Origin: Clostridia bacterium
GTDB lineage: Bacteria > Bacillota_A > Clostridia > Christensenellales > CAG-138
Direction: 5' to 3'
Length of the DNA stretch: 18,459 nucleotides
NCBI GenBank assembly: GCA_017553815.1
Contig: JAFZJT010000110.1
Location: 1 to 18,459, forward strand
Shown here: positions 6,186-13,534 of the stretch, piece by piece
Numbering within the stretch: the first letter of the stretch is position 1
How the letters are laid out: every line of letters begins with the position of its first letter
The notes under the pieces: generated by a model
The model's input: only the letters and a program-made list of their open reading frames with translations
Databases searched by the model: none
What the model was told of the DNA's origin: nothing
Program-made: the position numbers and the translations under genes

Positions 6186-8573
6186 TCAGTGATCGAGTGC
6201 GCCGAGACGCTCGTCCAGCAATGCAAGCAAATCGTCGTCCGCGAGACGATTCGTTTTCAGATACGTCCCAAGGCGCGTGGCGCCGAAGTAGTTGGCGTTG
6301 CTTTTGAGCTTGGAAAAATCAAATCCCGCTCCCAACACCTCTTTCAATACCGCTGGCATCGTTTCGGACTGCACGACCTCCGCAAGCGTTGATCGAATGG
6401 ACGGGCCGTACGGATTGCGTCCGGTAATCCGAACCGTTGTCGTTGCCGTGATGCTGCGGCTCGAGTTGCCGATCAAAAGCGCATAGTCCCCCGGCTCGAC
6501 CGTCCACCTTCCGAGATCCGTATCATAGGACGCAAAGGAATGAGGCGTCAACGCAAACGTAACGGTCGTGCGTTCCCCGGGTTTCAGAGCAACCTTACGG
6601 AATGCCTTCAATTCTTTTTCCGGCTTGAGCAGTTTCGGATGTTCCGCATGTACATACAGCTGCACAACTTCCTTCGCCTCAACCGTCCCGTTGTTTTGTA
6701 CCGTTACGGAAACGGTCAGCGGCGCCTCGGCGTCATTTGCGTAAGTCGGGGACGAAACGGAGGCGTCCGTGATCGCAAAATCCGCATACGAAAGGCCGAA
6801 GCCGAACGGGAACAGCGGTTCGATTCCTTTATAGTCGTAATACCGATACCCGACAAAAATGCCCTCTCCGTAGCAGACCCTGCCGTATTCGCCCGGGAAG
6901 TTGATTGCGGTCGGGGTCTGGCGATACGTTCTCGGCCATGTCAGCGGCAGCTTGCCGGATGGAGAAACTGCGCCGAACAGGATGTCCGCCGTCGCCTTTG
7001 CGCCTTGTCCGCCCGGGAAGTACAGGCACATGAGCGCGTCGATGCGGTCGAGGTACGGAAGCAGTTCCACCGGTCCTGCGATGTTCAGCAGTACGACGGT
7101 CTTCTTGTTCGCGGCTTTCGCTTCGGACAGCGTTTCATCCAAAAGCCGTTCGTCCGCTGCGTCGAGCCGCATATCGGGGCGGTCTTTTCCTTCCTGTCCA
7201 GACGCGCCGACGACGATCAGAACGGTTTCGGTATCTTCTCCGATCGCGTCATGCTTTACGAAATCGGTATAGCGGACAAGTTCTTCGGGCAGCCGCGTTC
7301 CTTTTGCGGTGTCCACCTGCGCGCTGCCGGAGCCGGAATCCATGAAACGCTTTGCGCGCGATCCGAACAGCGCCAGCCGTTCCCCGCGTTTCAGCGGCAG
7401 GATGCCGTCATTTTTCAAAAGGGTAATGCCGTTGATCGCCGCGCGATAAGCGGCTTTCTCGGAATAGGCGTCGTCGATCTTTTGGAAGCGGTTTCCGGTA
7501 AAGGTCGGCGTCTCAAGAATCGTGCGCAGCGTTCTCTCCACGGCGTCGTCGAGGCGTCTCAGATCAAGCGTTCCGTCCTCCGCGGCGTCGTACAGGCGCT
7601 GCTTGCCGCGCGGACCGGGCATATCCATATCGTTTCCCGCGTTCAACGCAGCAACCTGATCGTAAGCCGCGCCCCAGTCGGATACAACCTGTCCCGAAAA
7701 GCCCCATTCATTTTTGAGCACATCGGTCAAAAGCCATTTATTGTGCGCGCACGGAACGCCGTTGATCGAATTGTATGCGCTCATGACGGTTTTCGTCCCG
7801 CCTTCTTTGACCGCCGCTTCAAAGCCCGGCAGATAGATTTCGCGCAGCGCGCGCTCGGAAATCTGCTCGTCGATGCCCTGTCGCAGCGTTTCCTGGTTGT
7901 TCGCAGCAAAGTGCTTGACATCCGCCACGACGCCTTCCGCCTGTACGCCGCGTGAGAATCGAGGCGCCATGCGGCTCGAAAGGTATGGATCCTCGGAAAA
8001 CGACTCGAACAACCGTCCGTTTTTCGGGTCGCGGTGAATGTTCGTGTTCGGCGTGCCGAGCAGAATGTCGATCCCGTACGCCGACGCCTCCCGTGCGACT
8101 GCGTGTGCAACGTCTTCGACCGCGTCCGGTTCCCACGTTGCGCCGAGCAGCATGCCCGGCGGAAAACAGTTCGGCTCCTCGCCTTCGGGCCGCACCGCCG
8201 CCAGCTTTTCGCGGAACATCGTGATCAGCTTTTTCAGCGATTCGTTCATGCCGTCCGGCAGCGGATCGCTGTTTGCGACATAACGTACCAGCGCAAGAAG
8301 TGCGCCGCCGCTTTCGTTGGAAGAAACGTCGTTCTCCTTCTTCTCCTGTCCGCCGAGTACCGAAGAAAACGAACCGGCAAACTCGCAAATGTATTGCAAA
8401 ATATTGACGCCCGTCGCTCCGTCAAGATACAGCACGGACGGAATCCCGTATTTTGGCATCGCGGGCGAGGAAAACGCGCTTCCGCCGACGAGCAGGTCGA
8501 TCTTTTCCCGAACCGTCATCGCCCGAAGCAGCGCGGGAATGGATGCTTCATTGATCAGTTTTACAGATTCCAT
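6186..8573 (-). CDS. glycoside hydrolase family 3 beta-glycosidase
   Basis: A 795-residue GH3 enzyme, most likely a beta-glucosidase or similar exo-glycosidase acting in the cytoplasm. The barrel domain shows LDGATGVN at 50-57, VKHFAANNQE at 219-228, SAYNSINGVPCAHN at 265-278 and the nucleophile motif VVSDWGA at 296-302 (Asp299). The alpha/beta sandwich domain begins near 380 (ITLLKNDGILPL) and carries QEGKDR at 460-465, where Glu461 is the candidate acid/base. A fibronectin-III-like C-terminal domain (about 615-715, with EVVQLYV at 635-641) follows, then roughly 80 further residues. Between 56 and 135 there is an acidic, helical-looking insertion not usual in GH3. The ribosome binding site GGAGG lies inside the last codons of the preceding hydrolase gene, so the two are probably co-translated. 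Confidence 0.95.
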   Translation of the reverse strand: MESVKLINEASIPALLRAMTVREKIDLLVGGSAFSSPAMPKYGIPSVLYLDGATGVNILQYICEFAGSFSSVLGGQEKKENDVSSNESGGALLALVRYVANSDPLPDGMNESLKKLITMFREKLAAVRPEGEEPNCFPPGMLLGATWEPDAVEDVAHAVAREASAYGIDILLGTPNTNIHRDPKNGRLFESFSEDPYLSSRMAPRFSRGVQAEGVVADVKHFAANNQETLRQGIDEQISERALREIYLPGFEAAVKEGGTKTVMSAYNSINGVPCAHNKWLLTDVLKNEWGFSGQVVSDWGAAYDQVAALNAGNDMDMPGPRGKQRLYDAAEDGTLDLRRLDDAVERTLRTILETPTFTGNRFQKIDDAYSEKAAYRAAINGITLLKNDGILPLKRGERLALFGSRAKRFMDSGSGSAQVDTAKGTRLPEELVRYTDFVKHDAIGEDTETVLIVVGASGQEGKDRPDMRLDAADERLLDETLSEAKAANKKTVVLLNIAGPVELLPYLDRIDALMCLYFPGGQGAKATADILFGAVSPSGKLPLTWPRTYRQTPTAINFPGEYGRVCYGEGIFVGYRYYDYKGIEPLFPFGFGLSYADFAITDASVSSPTYANDAEAPLTVSVTVQNNGTVEAKEVVQLYVHAEHPKLLKPEKELKAFRKVALKPGERTTVTFALTPHSFASYDTDLGRWTVEPGDYALLIGNSSRSITATTTVRITGRNPYGPSIRSTLAEVVQSETMPAVLKEVLGAGFDFSKLKSNANYFGATRLGTYLKTNRLADDDLLALLDERLGALDH

Positions 8574-8576
8574 ATG

Positions 8577-9722
8577 TCAATCCTCCAGATGAGATAAACC
8601 GATTGTTCGGACGGTTCCGTTGACCGCGTCCGTCAGCCATTCCGTGACGGTTGCGCCCTCCTCGGTATGGTCGAACAGAAACCGGTTGTTCAACGCACAG
8701 TGCAGGGTGAGCTCGTCCTCGTCGTAGCCGGGCGCGTCCATCGGTCCGGTGAAGATGTAAAGCCCGACGTTCGGGATCGCAGACTGTAAATCTGCGCACA
8801 TGGTTTTCAGATCCCGACAGAAGCGATCGCCGTCCGTTTTGGTATGTGTCTGCCCCTTTCCGTCAAGCGCGCATTGCGCTACCGTCAGTAGTGCGTCCCG
8901 CACGGAGCAAAGAAACAGAATCTTGATTTCGGGGCGCTTCCAATGCAGAGCGGTGAGGTGATCGAGCGTCAGGTTGTCGCTCTTAATCCGTTGAATCAGA
9001 TGCTCCGGCGAGTGCCAGACGTTCGTTGCGATCGACCTCCACCGGTCGCACAGCAGCAGCGAACTGTCCACACAGACCGTGATGTTCTTTGCTGCGGGAA
9101 ACGCTTCGATGATATCGTCGGCCAGCATAGCAGTCCCGAACCCGCCTGCGCTCGACCCCGCGATCAAAAGCGTATCGGGATCGGGCAGAATCGTTTTGGC
9201 CAGCGCGATCGTGTCCATGACGTTGCGATAGCCGCGATATTGCATGATTGCGGGCGTGCCGTCCTGCGCGGTATAGGGGAACTCGCCGTCGCCGCTGTGA
9301 AAATCGCCGTTGGCATAGGGCAGATTGATGAGGCTCCATGTGTTGAATGGATTGTCCTCCCGCGCATCGCCGACGCCCATACGGATGAACCAGTCTGCAA
9401 ACCACTCGGCGTCGTTGGAATAGTAGGTGTCGGTCTGGTGCAGCGTGAACGCATTCCACGGCCGCGCAGCGGAATACTCGTCAAACGAGCAGCCGCCGCC
9501 GTTCAGATACACAAGCAGCTTTTTGCCGTCAGAACCGACGCGGACGTTGCCGTGATACGGTGTGTCGTTGCCCGAGACCGCATCCTTTGGATAGATGCGG
9601 TACAGCTTGCCGGTTTCGGGCGTTCCCGTAAGCACGGGATTTGCCGACGCCATCAGGATCGGCTTCAACCGTTCAAACTCTTCCGTGACCTTTTCCCACG
9701 GTTTCAAATTCATTTCAAACAT
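8577..9722 (-). CDS. pectinacetylesterase / Notum-family serine hydrolase
   Basis: A 381-residue alpha/beta hydrolase of the PAE (pectinacetylesterase, Pfam PF03283) family. Members hydrolyse acetyl esters on pectin or, in animals, the lipid ester of Wnt (Notum). Visible features are the oxyanion segment YLNGGGCSFD at 72-81, the family block NPFNTWSLINLPYANGDFHSGD split over 124-145, the nucleophile elbow GSSAGG at 189-194 (Ser191), the likely acid Asp276 in SVRDALL and the likely base His341 in TLHCAL. There is no signal peptide, unlike secreted plant PAEs, so it should act on an imported substrate. The ATG at 9722 has AAAGGAG nine nt upstream. It lies 18 nt after the GH78 gene and 3 nt before GH3. 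Deacylation of a plant-derived rhamnosyl glycoside or oligosaccharide is a reasonable guess. Confidence 0.85.
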   Translation of the reverse strand: MFEMNLKPWEKVTEEFERLKPILMASANPVLTGTPETGKLYRIYPKDAVSGNDTPYHGNVRVGSDGKKLLVYLNGGGCSFDEYSAARPWNAFTLHQTDTYYSNDAEWFADWFIRMGVGDAREDNPFNTWSLINLPYANGDFHSGDGEFPYTAQDGTPAIMQYRGYRNVMDTIALAKTILPDPDTLLIAGSSAGGFGTAMLADDIIEAFPAAKNITVCVDSSLLLCDRWRSIATNVWHSPEHLIQRIKSDNLTLDHLTALHWKRPEIKILFLCSVRDALLTVAQCALDGKGQTHTKTDGDRFCRDLKTMCADLQSAIPNVGLYIFTGPMDAPGYDEDELTLHCALNNRFLFDHTEEGATVTEWLTDAVNGTVRTIGLSHLED

Positions 9723-9740
9723 ACGGTCAAACTCCTTTCG

Positions 9741-12047
9741 TTACGGTTCGCTGCAAAGGCGCATTCCTTCGGGCAGCGAATAGGTCAAATCCAGTGTGCC
9801 GTCGCCGCATTTTTTCCACGCCACAGACACAACGCCCTTCGGTGTGATGACACTTCCCGACGCCTCCGTGAGCCGTCCGGGATGCGGTTCGATTCGCACC
9901 GTCTCATACCCCGCTGACGCAGGTGTCACGCCGAGCAGTTTGGACGGCAGTTCATAGCAGAGCAAGCTTGACCACGCATGACAGTCGGAGCGCGGATTCG
10001 TGTTGCTTTCCGTGCAGGTTGTGAGGTTGTCGCGCAGCATCTGCCGCCACGGCTCCCACAGCGCGTCGGTGCTTTCGTACAAGCCGCACCGTTCGAGCGC
10101 GCGGAACAGGTACCATTGCATCGAAACCGACGGCTGCGTAACCGAAGCGTTTCCGACCGCGTGCAGCAGCATCGCTTTTCCCTCAGCCGCCGTTACCGTA
10201 TCGGTCAACACCGCAAACATCTGACAATGCACCGAATACCGTTCCTGCCCCGGACCGTCCTGCAGAAGCCGAACACCCTCGAAACTGCCCATGCAATGCG
10301 CCCGGATCGCCGTTTGCAGCGCAGCGGCGCGGGTGCGGTACTCCCCGGCGGTGTCATGGCGGAAAACGGCGTTGTTCAAGTCCGTCGCCGCCTGCAGCCC
10401 GTACAGATAGAGCAAACTCTCCATCGTGATCGCGCCGTCGCCGGCGTCCGTCGCATCCGGCGTACCGCTGTTCCATCCGTCCGCCCAGTCGATAAACGAC
10501 CAGTTCCGATGCCGGAACAGCCGTCCGCCGACCTTGCCGACCAGTCCGCTTTCGAGCAAATGTGAGCCGAAATAGTCCAGAATCCGATCGACCGTCCCGA
10601 GATGCTTCCGGACAAGCGCCGCATCCCCGAAATACAGCCAATGGTCATGCAGCATCCGGATATAATAGATCGAAAAGCCCGGAATCGCCGAGACCGCGCG
10701 GCTCGGGGCGCAGGCGTTCAGCAGCCCGTCCGGACGCTGCGACGCCGCGAATGCTTCGAGCGCCTGCCGCGCAAGGCGGTCGTCTGCCGACAGGCAATAC
10801 GTGAACAGCGCTTCCGAGCGCGTGTCCATGACATATTGCAGCTGCTCGTAAAACGGACAGTCGAAGTACGTCTCCTGCATACAGCGGCGCAGCGTGCGTT
10901 CGGAAATCTCGTAAATGCGGTTCAGCTCCTCATCCGCAACGGAAAAGCGCGTTTGTACCTCCAGGGGATACCCGGTCGCACGATACCGAAGTCGCAGCAC
11001 CGTCAGAGGCTCATCAGCGGTCTCGACGGTCAGGCGAAGGAAGCGGAATGTGCGGAACCAGAACGGCTCATATTCCTCCGGCACATCAACCGTGCCGAAG
11101 CCAAAGACTGTGTAAGTTGAGGTCTCCCCGAGCAGAACGCCGTTTTGCGCGTCGGTGCGATCGCCCTTTTGCGGCTCCGTCGGAATCGGAACGCCGAACA
11201 CAGCCCGTTCGCCGGACATCTGGTAAACATAGCCCTCCGAGCAGAGCGTTTCGATGTTCGCATACTTGCCGCCCGCGAACGCATACAGCAGATAACCGTT
11301 CTCCTCCGCGCCTGCCGAAAGCTCGACGACGCATTTTGTATGCGCGGGAATCGTCAGCGGCGCGTCTTTTTCAAGCAGCGCGTTCCATGCCGCCGCATTT
11401 TGTCCGCCCTCGCGCAGGGCTGAAACGCCCGTAAGCCGCTTTTCCTCGGTTCGAATCAGAGGAATCGTGCGCGGCACAAGACAGAACGGCCCGCCCTTCA
11501 ACAGCTTTTCGTACAGCGTATACGGGACGGCGTCCTCCCAATCCGAGTCGTCGTACATCGTCGTTTTCCAACCGGAAAAGCGCGGCTCGCCTGCGGCGTC
11601 TTCGCGCGTGCCGGACGGGGTATTCTGCGGTTTCGGAAATGATACGCCGTCCACAGCCGTGCAGCGCCAGCCGCTTTTGCCCGACAGCCGACCGTTTTCG
11701 TCACCGATGTACAGATGCGGCGTCCGCGTTTCGAGCAGGGAACTGTGCCCGTCCGATCCAAAGTACAGCACCTCGACCGCAACGGCATTCTTTCCCGCAC
11801 GAAGGAACGGCGCAAGCTCGGCGGGATCGACGTACCACGCGGTCGCGTCGATCGCCTTTTGCGGACCCGCCTGAACGAAACAGCCGTTGACGTACAGCTT
11901 GTAGCGCGCGTCGGCTGTTATCAGAATCGGGCAGGAAGCCGGCGGTTTGGACAGAATGATTTGTCTGCGGAAGTACGCAAGCCGCGTTTCGTTTCCGTCC
12001 TTCCTTGCTGGAAGGCGGAGCCAGTCGGTTGCAAACGGGATTTCCAT
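9741..12047 (-). CDS. GH78-type alpha-L-rhamnosidase-like glycosidase
   Basis: A 768-residue protein with the layout of bacterial rhamnosidases. An N-terminal beta-sandwich has ITADARYKLYVNG at 43-55. A second beta-rich domain reaches about 370. The alpha/alpha barrel spans about 371-700 and carries YFDCPFYEQLQY at 394-405 with DTR at 408-410. FIDWADGW follows at 518-525 and SDCHAWSS at 687-694, and a C-terminal beta-domain ends the protein. Glu680 and His690 are candidate active-site residues. The block after DCP differs from the classic DCPQREKLGWTGD form and is typical of a divergent GH78 branch, so the sugar removed may not be L-rhamnose. No signal peptide is seen. The gene opens the second block of the operon after a 111-nt gap, with GGAAAGGA upstream of the ATG. 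Confidence 0.82.
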   Translation of the reverse strand: MEIPFATDWLRLPARKDGNETRLAYFRRQIILSKPPASCPILITADARYKLYVNGCFVQAGPQKAIDATAWYVDPAELAPFLRAGKNAVAVEVLYFGSDGHSSLLETRTPHLYIGDENGRLSGKSGWRCTAVDGVSFPKPQNTPSGTREDAAGEPRFSGWKTTMYDDSDWEDAVPYTLYEKLLKGGPFCLVPRTIPLIRTEEKRLTGVSALREGGQNAAAWNALLEKDAPLTIPAHTKCVVELSAGAEENGYLLYAFAGGKYANIETLCSEGYVYQMSGERAVFGVPIPTEPQKGDRTDAQNGVLLGETSTYTVFGFGTVDVPEEYEPFWFRTFRFLRLTVETADEPLTVLRLRYRATGYPLEVQTRFSVADEELNRIYEISERTLRRCMQETYFDCPFYEQLQYVMDTRSEALFTYCLSADDRLARQALEAFAASQRPDGLLNACAPSRAVSAIPGFSIYYIRMLHDHWLYFGDAALVRKHLGTVDRILDYFGSHLLESGLVGKVGGRLFRHRNWSFIDWADGWNSGTPDATDAGDGAITMESLLYLYGLQAATDLNNAVFRHDTAGEYRTRAAALQTAIRAHCMGSFEGVRLLQDGPGQERYSVHCQMFAVLTDTVTAAEGKAMLLHAVGNASVTQPSVSMQWYLFRALERCGLYESTDALWEPWRQMLRDNLTTCTESNTNPRSDCHAWSSLLCYELPSKLLGVTPASAGYETVRIEPHPGRLTEASGSVITPKGVVSVAWKKCGDGTLDLTYSLPEGMRLCSEP

Positions 12048-12119
12048 ACCGATTCCTTTCCGGCGTACTGCCGTTTGACTTGATCGTGTCCAAAGCCGAA
12101 GGAAACGCCTGGACGAAAC

Positions 12120-12150
12120 GCGTATCCGTCTCGAAGGATGGCGGATACGC
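12120..12150 (+). terminator. terminator-like hairpin on the antisense strand in the hydrolase / GH78 gap
   Basis: A perfect 9-bp stem GCGTATCCG/CGGATACGC (12120-12128 with 12142-12150) with a 13-nt loop is followed on the plus strand by TGTTTTTCTT. It sits nine nt beyond the stop codon of the alpha/beta hydrolase. On the minus strand no T-run follows (GTTTCGTCC), so read-through into GH78 is expected. A role in mRNA 3'-end stability or in stopping antisense transcription is possible. Confidence 0.55.
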
Positions 12151-12158
12151 TGTTTTTC

Positions 12159-13517
12159 TTATGCGAGAATCCGTGCAAGCGCGGCTTGCCGATCCGCATC
12201 CATATTCTTTGCAAGCGCTTCCAGCGTTGCAGCACCGTGCGCATCCGCCCATCGAAGCAGTTGTTCCTTTACTTCGTCCTGCAGGGAAGAAAGCGAGCCG
12301 TAGCCCTCGCCCGCGTGCGCGGGCAGCTGCATACTTTTGCCGTTGTATCGGTCAAGCAGCAGCGCAAGCTTTTCGGGCGTCAGGAAGTTTGTCTTGGCAG
12401 CGCCCTTTTCCATCAGCATCCGGAGATACGGAATATCGTCCCAACGTCCGGTGCCGATCGCAGCGCTGTGGCTGCCGTAGCCCTCGACGGGACCGTTGTC
12501 GTAAATGTTGATCGTAAAATCCTTGTCCGCGTCAAACGGCAGTACGCCGTCCGCGTTCGGGTCCTCGATCACAAGGCGCGTGACCTCGGTGCGCTCCATC
12601 GGGAGCCGTTCCTCCAAAGAGCAGTGCAGCTTGCCCGGATAGTCCTCCGGCAGACGGCTGTTGAACGTTTCGGGCAGCGATGCGCCCGGCTTTTCGTAGG
12701 TGAACCGCTTCGTAATCTGGTCGATCGGCACGAGGATGTCGGACGAGTTGTGGTTCACCATGATCGGATTCGAGAAACACTCCGCAAGCGCGACCGGTGA
12801 GAACGCCTCCCAGCGGGAAATGTTCTCCGCATCGGGGAAGCTCGCCATGTTCGGTTGGAAGCCGCCGGACAGCGCCGCGATAAACGGGATCGGCAGATCC
12901 TTGAGTGCCTGCATGATCGCCAGCGGATCCGGCTTCTGCTCCGGTGCTGCTTCCGCTTTTGCCTTGAGCTCCATAATCTTTGCAAGGTTGAAGCCGTTCG
13001 CATAGGGCCAGTACTTGTAGAAGTTAAAGTACAGATTGGTAATCGGGCCGTTGGCGATCGAGCCGCACAGTCCGAGCTGCAGCGCGTCGAGCATCAGCGT
13101 CATATAGCCGCCCGCCGAGCCGCCCACGAGGACGACCCGATCGGGATCGACGAAATCAAGGTGCCGCACCGCGTTCAATGCGGCGTTGTTGAATACAAGG
13201 TCATCCCCCGCAAGCCCGCCGTTTGCGTTTTGGGGCGCTTCCGTCGGGGACGCGACCGCCCAGCCCTCGGCAAGATACGCGCGAAGCTCGATCGCGTCGT
13301 CGGTCATTTCATAGTGCGGGACGTAGATCAGCGGCATCGGACGCGCAGCGTTGTCGGGAAGATACAGGCGTACCTTGCGCACGTCGCGTACACCGTCGTT
13401 TTTGAGATACGGAACTTCGATCTTTTCCTGCGTAACATTTTGCAGCGGTGCAGGCTTTTCGCGCGGCTGCGACAGGATCGCAAGCACCTTGCCGAAATCC
13501 ATTTTCTTTTCTTCCAT
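12159..13517 (-). CDS. alpha/beta hydrolase, prolyl-oligopeptidase-like esterase or peptidase
   Basis: A 452-residue single-domain alpha/beta hydrolase with a complete triad. The nucleophile elbow VGGSAGG at 131-137 carries Ser134, NSSDILVP at 257-264 gives the acid Asp260, and GYGSHSAA at 346-353 gives the base His350. The strand-turn segment LIYVPHYEM at 63-71 is the expected oxyanion region. There is no beta-propeller, so it is not a full prolyl oligopeptidase; acyl or aryl ester hydrolysis is more likely than peptide cleavage. A lid-like insertion lies at about 175-240. A C-terminal tail of about 90 residues follows the catalytic His350. No signal peptide is present. The start at 13517 has AAAAGGAG six nt upstream. 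It follows the ABC genes by 17 nt, so it is the first enzyme made from the operon. Confidence 0.82.
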   Translation of the reverse strand: MEEKKMDFGKVLAILSQPREKPAPLQNVTQEKIEVPYLKNDGVRDVRKVRLYLPDNAARPMPLIYVPHYEMTDDAIELRAYLAEGWAVASPTEAPQNANGGLAGDDLVFNNAALNAVRHLDFVDPDRVVLVGGSAGGYMTLMLDALQLGLCGSIANGPITNLYFNFYKYWPYANGFNLAKIMELKAKAEAAPEQKPDPLAIMQALKDLPIPFIAALSGGFQPNMASFPDAENISRWEAFSPVALAECFSNPIMVNHNSSDILVPIDQITKRFTYEKPGASLPETFNSRLPEDYPGKLHCSLEERLPMERTEVTRLVIEDPNADGVLPFDADKDFTINIYDNGPVEGYGSHSAAIGTGRWDDIPYLRMLMEKGAAKTNFLTPEKLALLLDRYNGKSMQLPAHAGEGYGSLSSLQDEVKEQLLRWADAHGAATLEALAKNMDADRQAALARILA

Positions 13518-13534
13518 GGGATTCTCCTTTTCCG

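Noticed and set aside
6540..7955. 471-codon plus-strand open frame across the GH3 gene
   Set aside because: Antisense shadow of GH3 caused by GC-biased codon positions; the product is Arg/Phe-rich with no family motif.
8943..9917. 324-codon plus-strand open frame across the pectinacetylesterase-family and GH78 junction
   Set aside because: Spans two genes in antisense and has atypical composition, so it is a shadow.
12120..12150. End of the operon transcript after the alpha/beta hydrolase
   Set aside because: The T-tract is on the plus strand only. On the coding strand the hairpin is followed by mixed sequence and then by GH78 with a good ribosome binding site.
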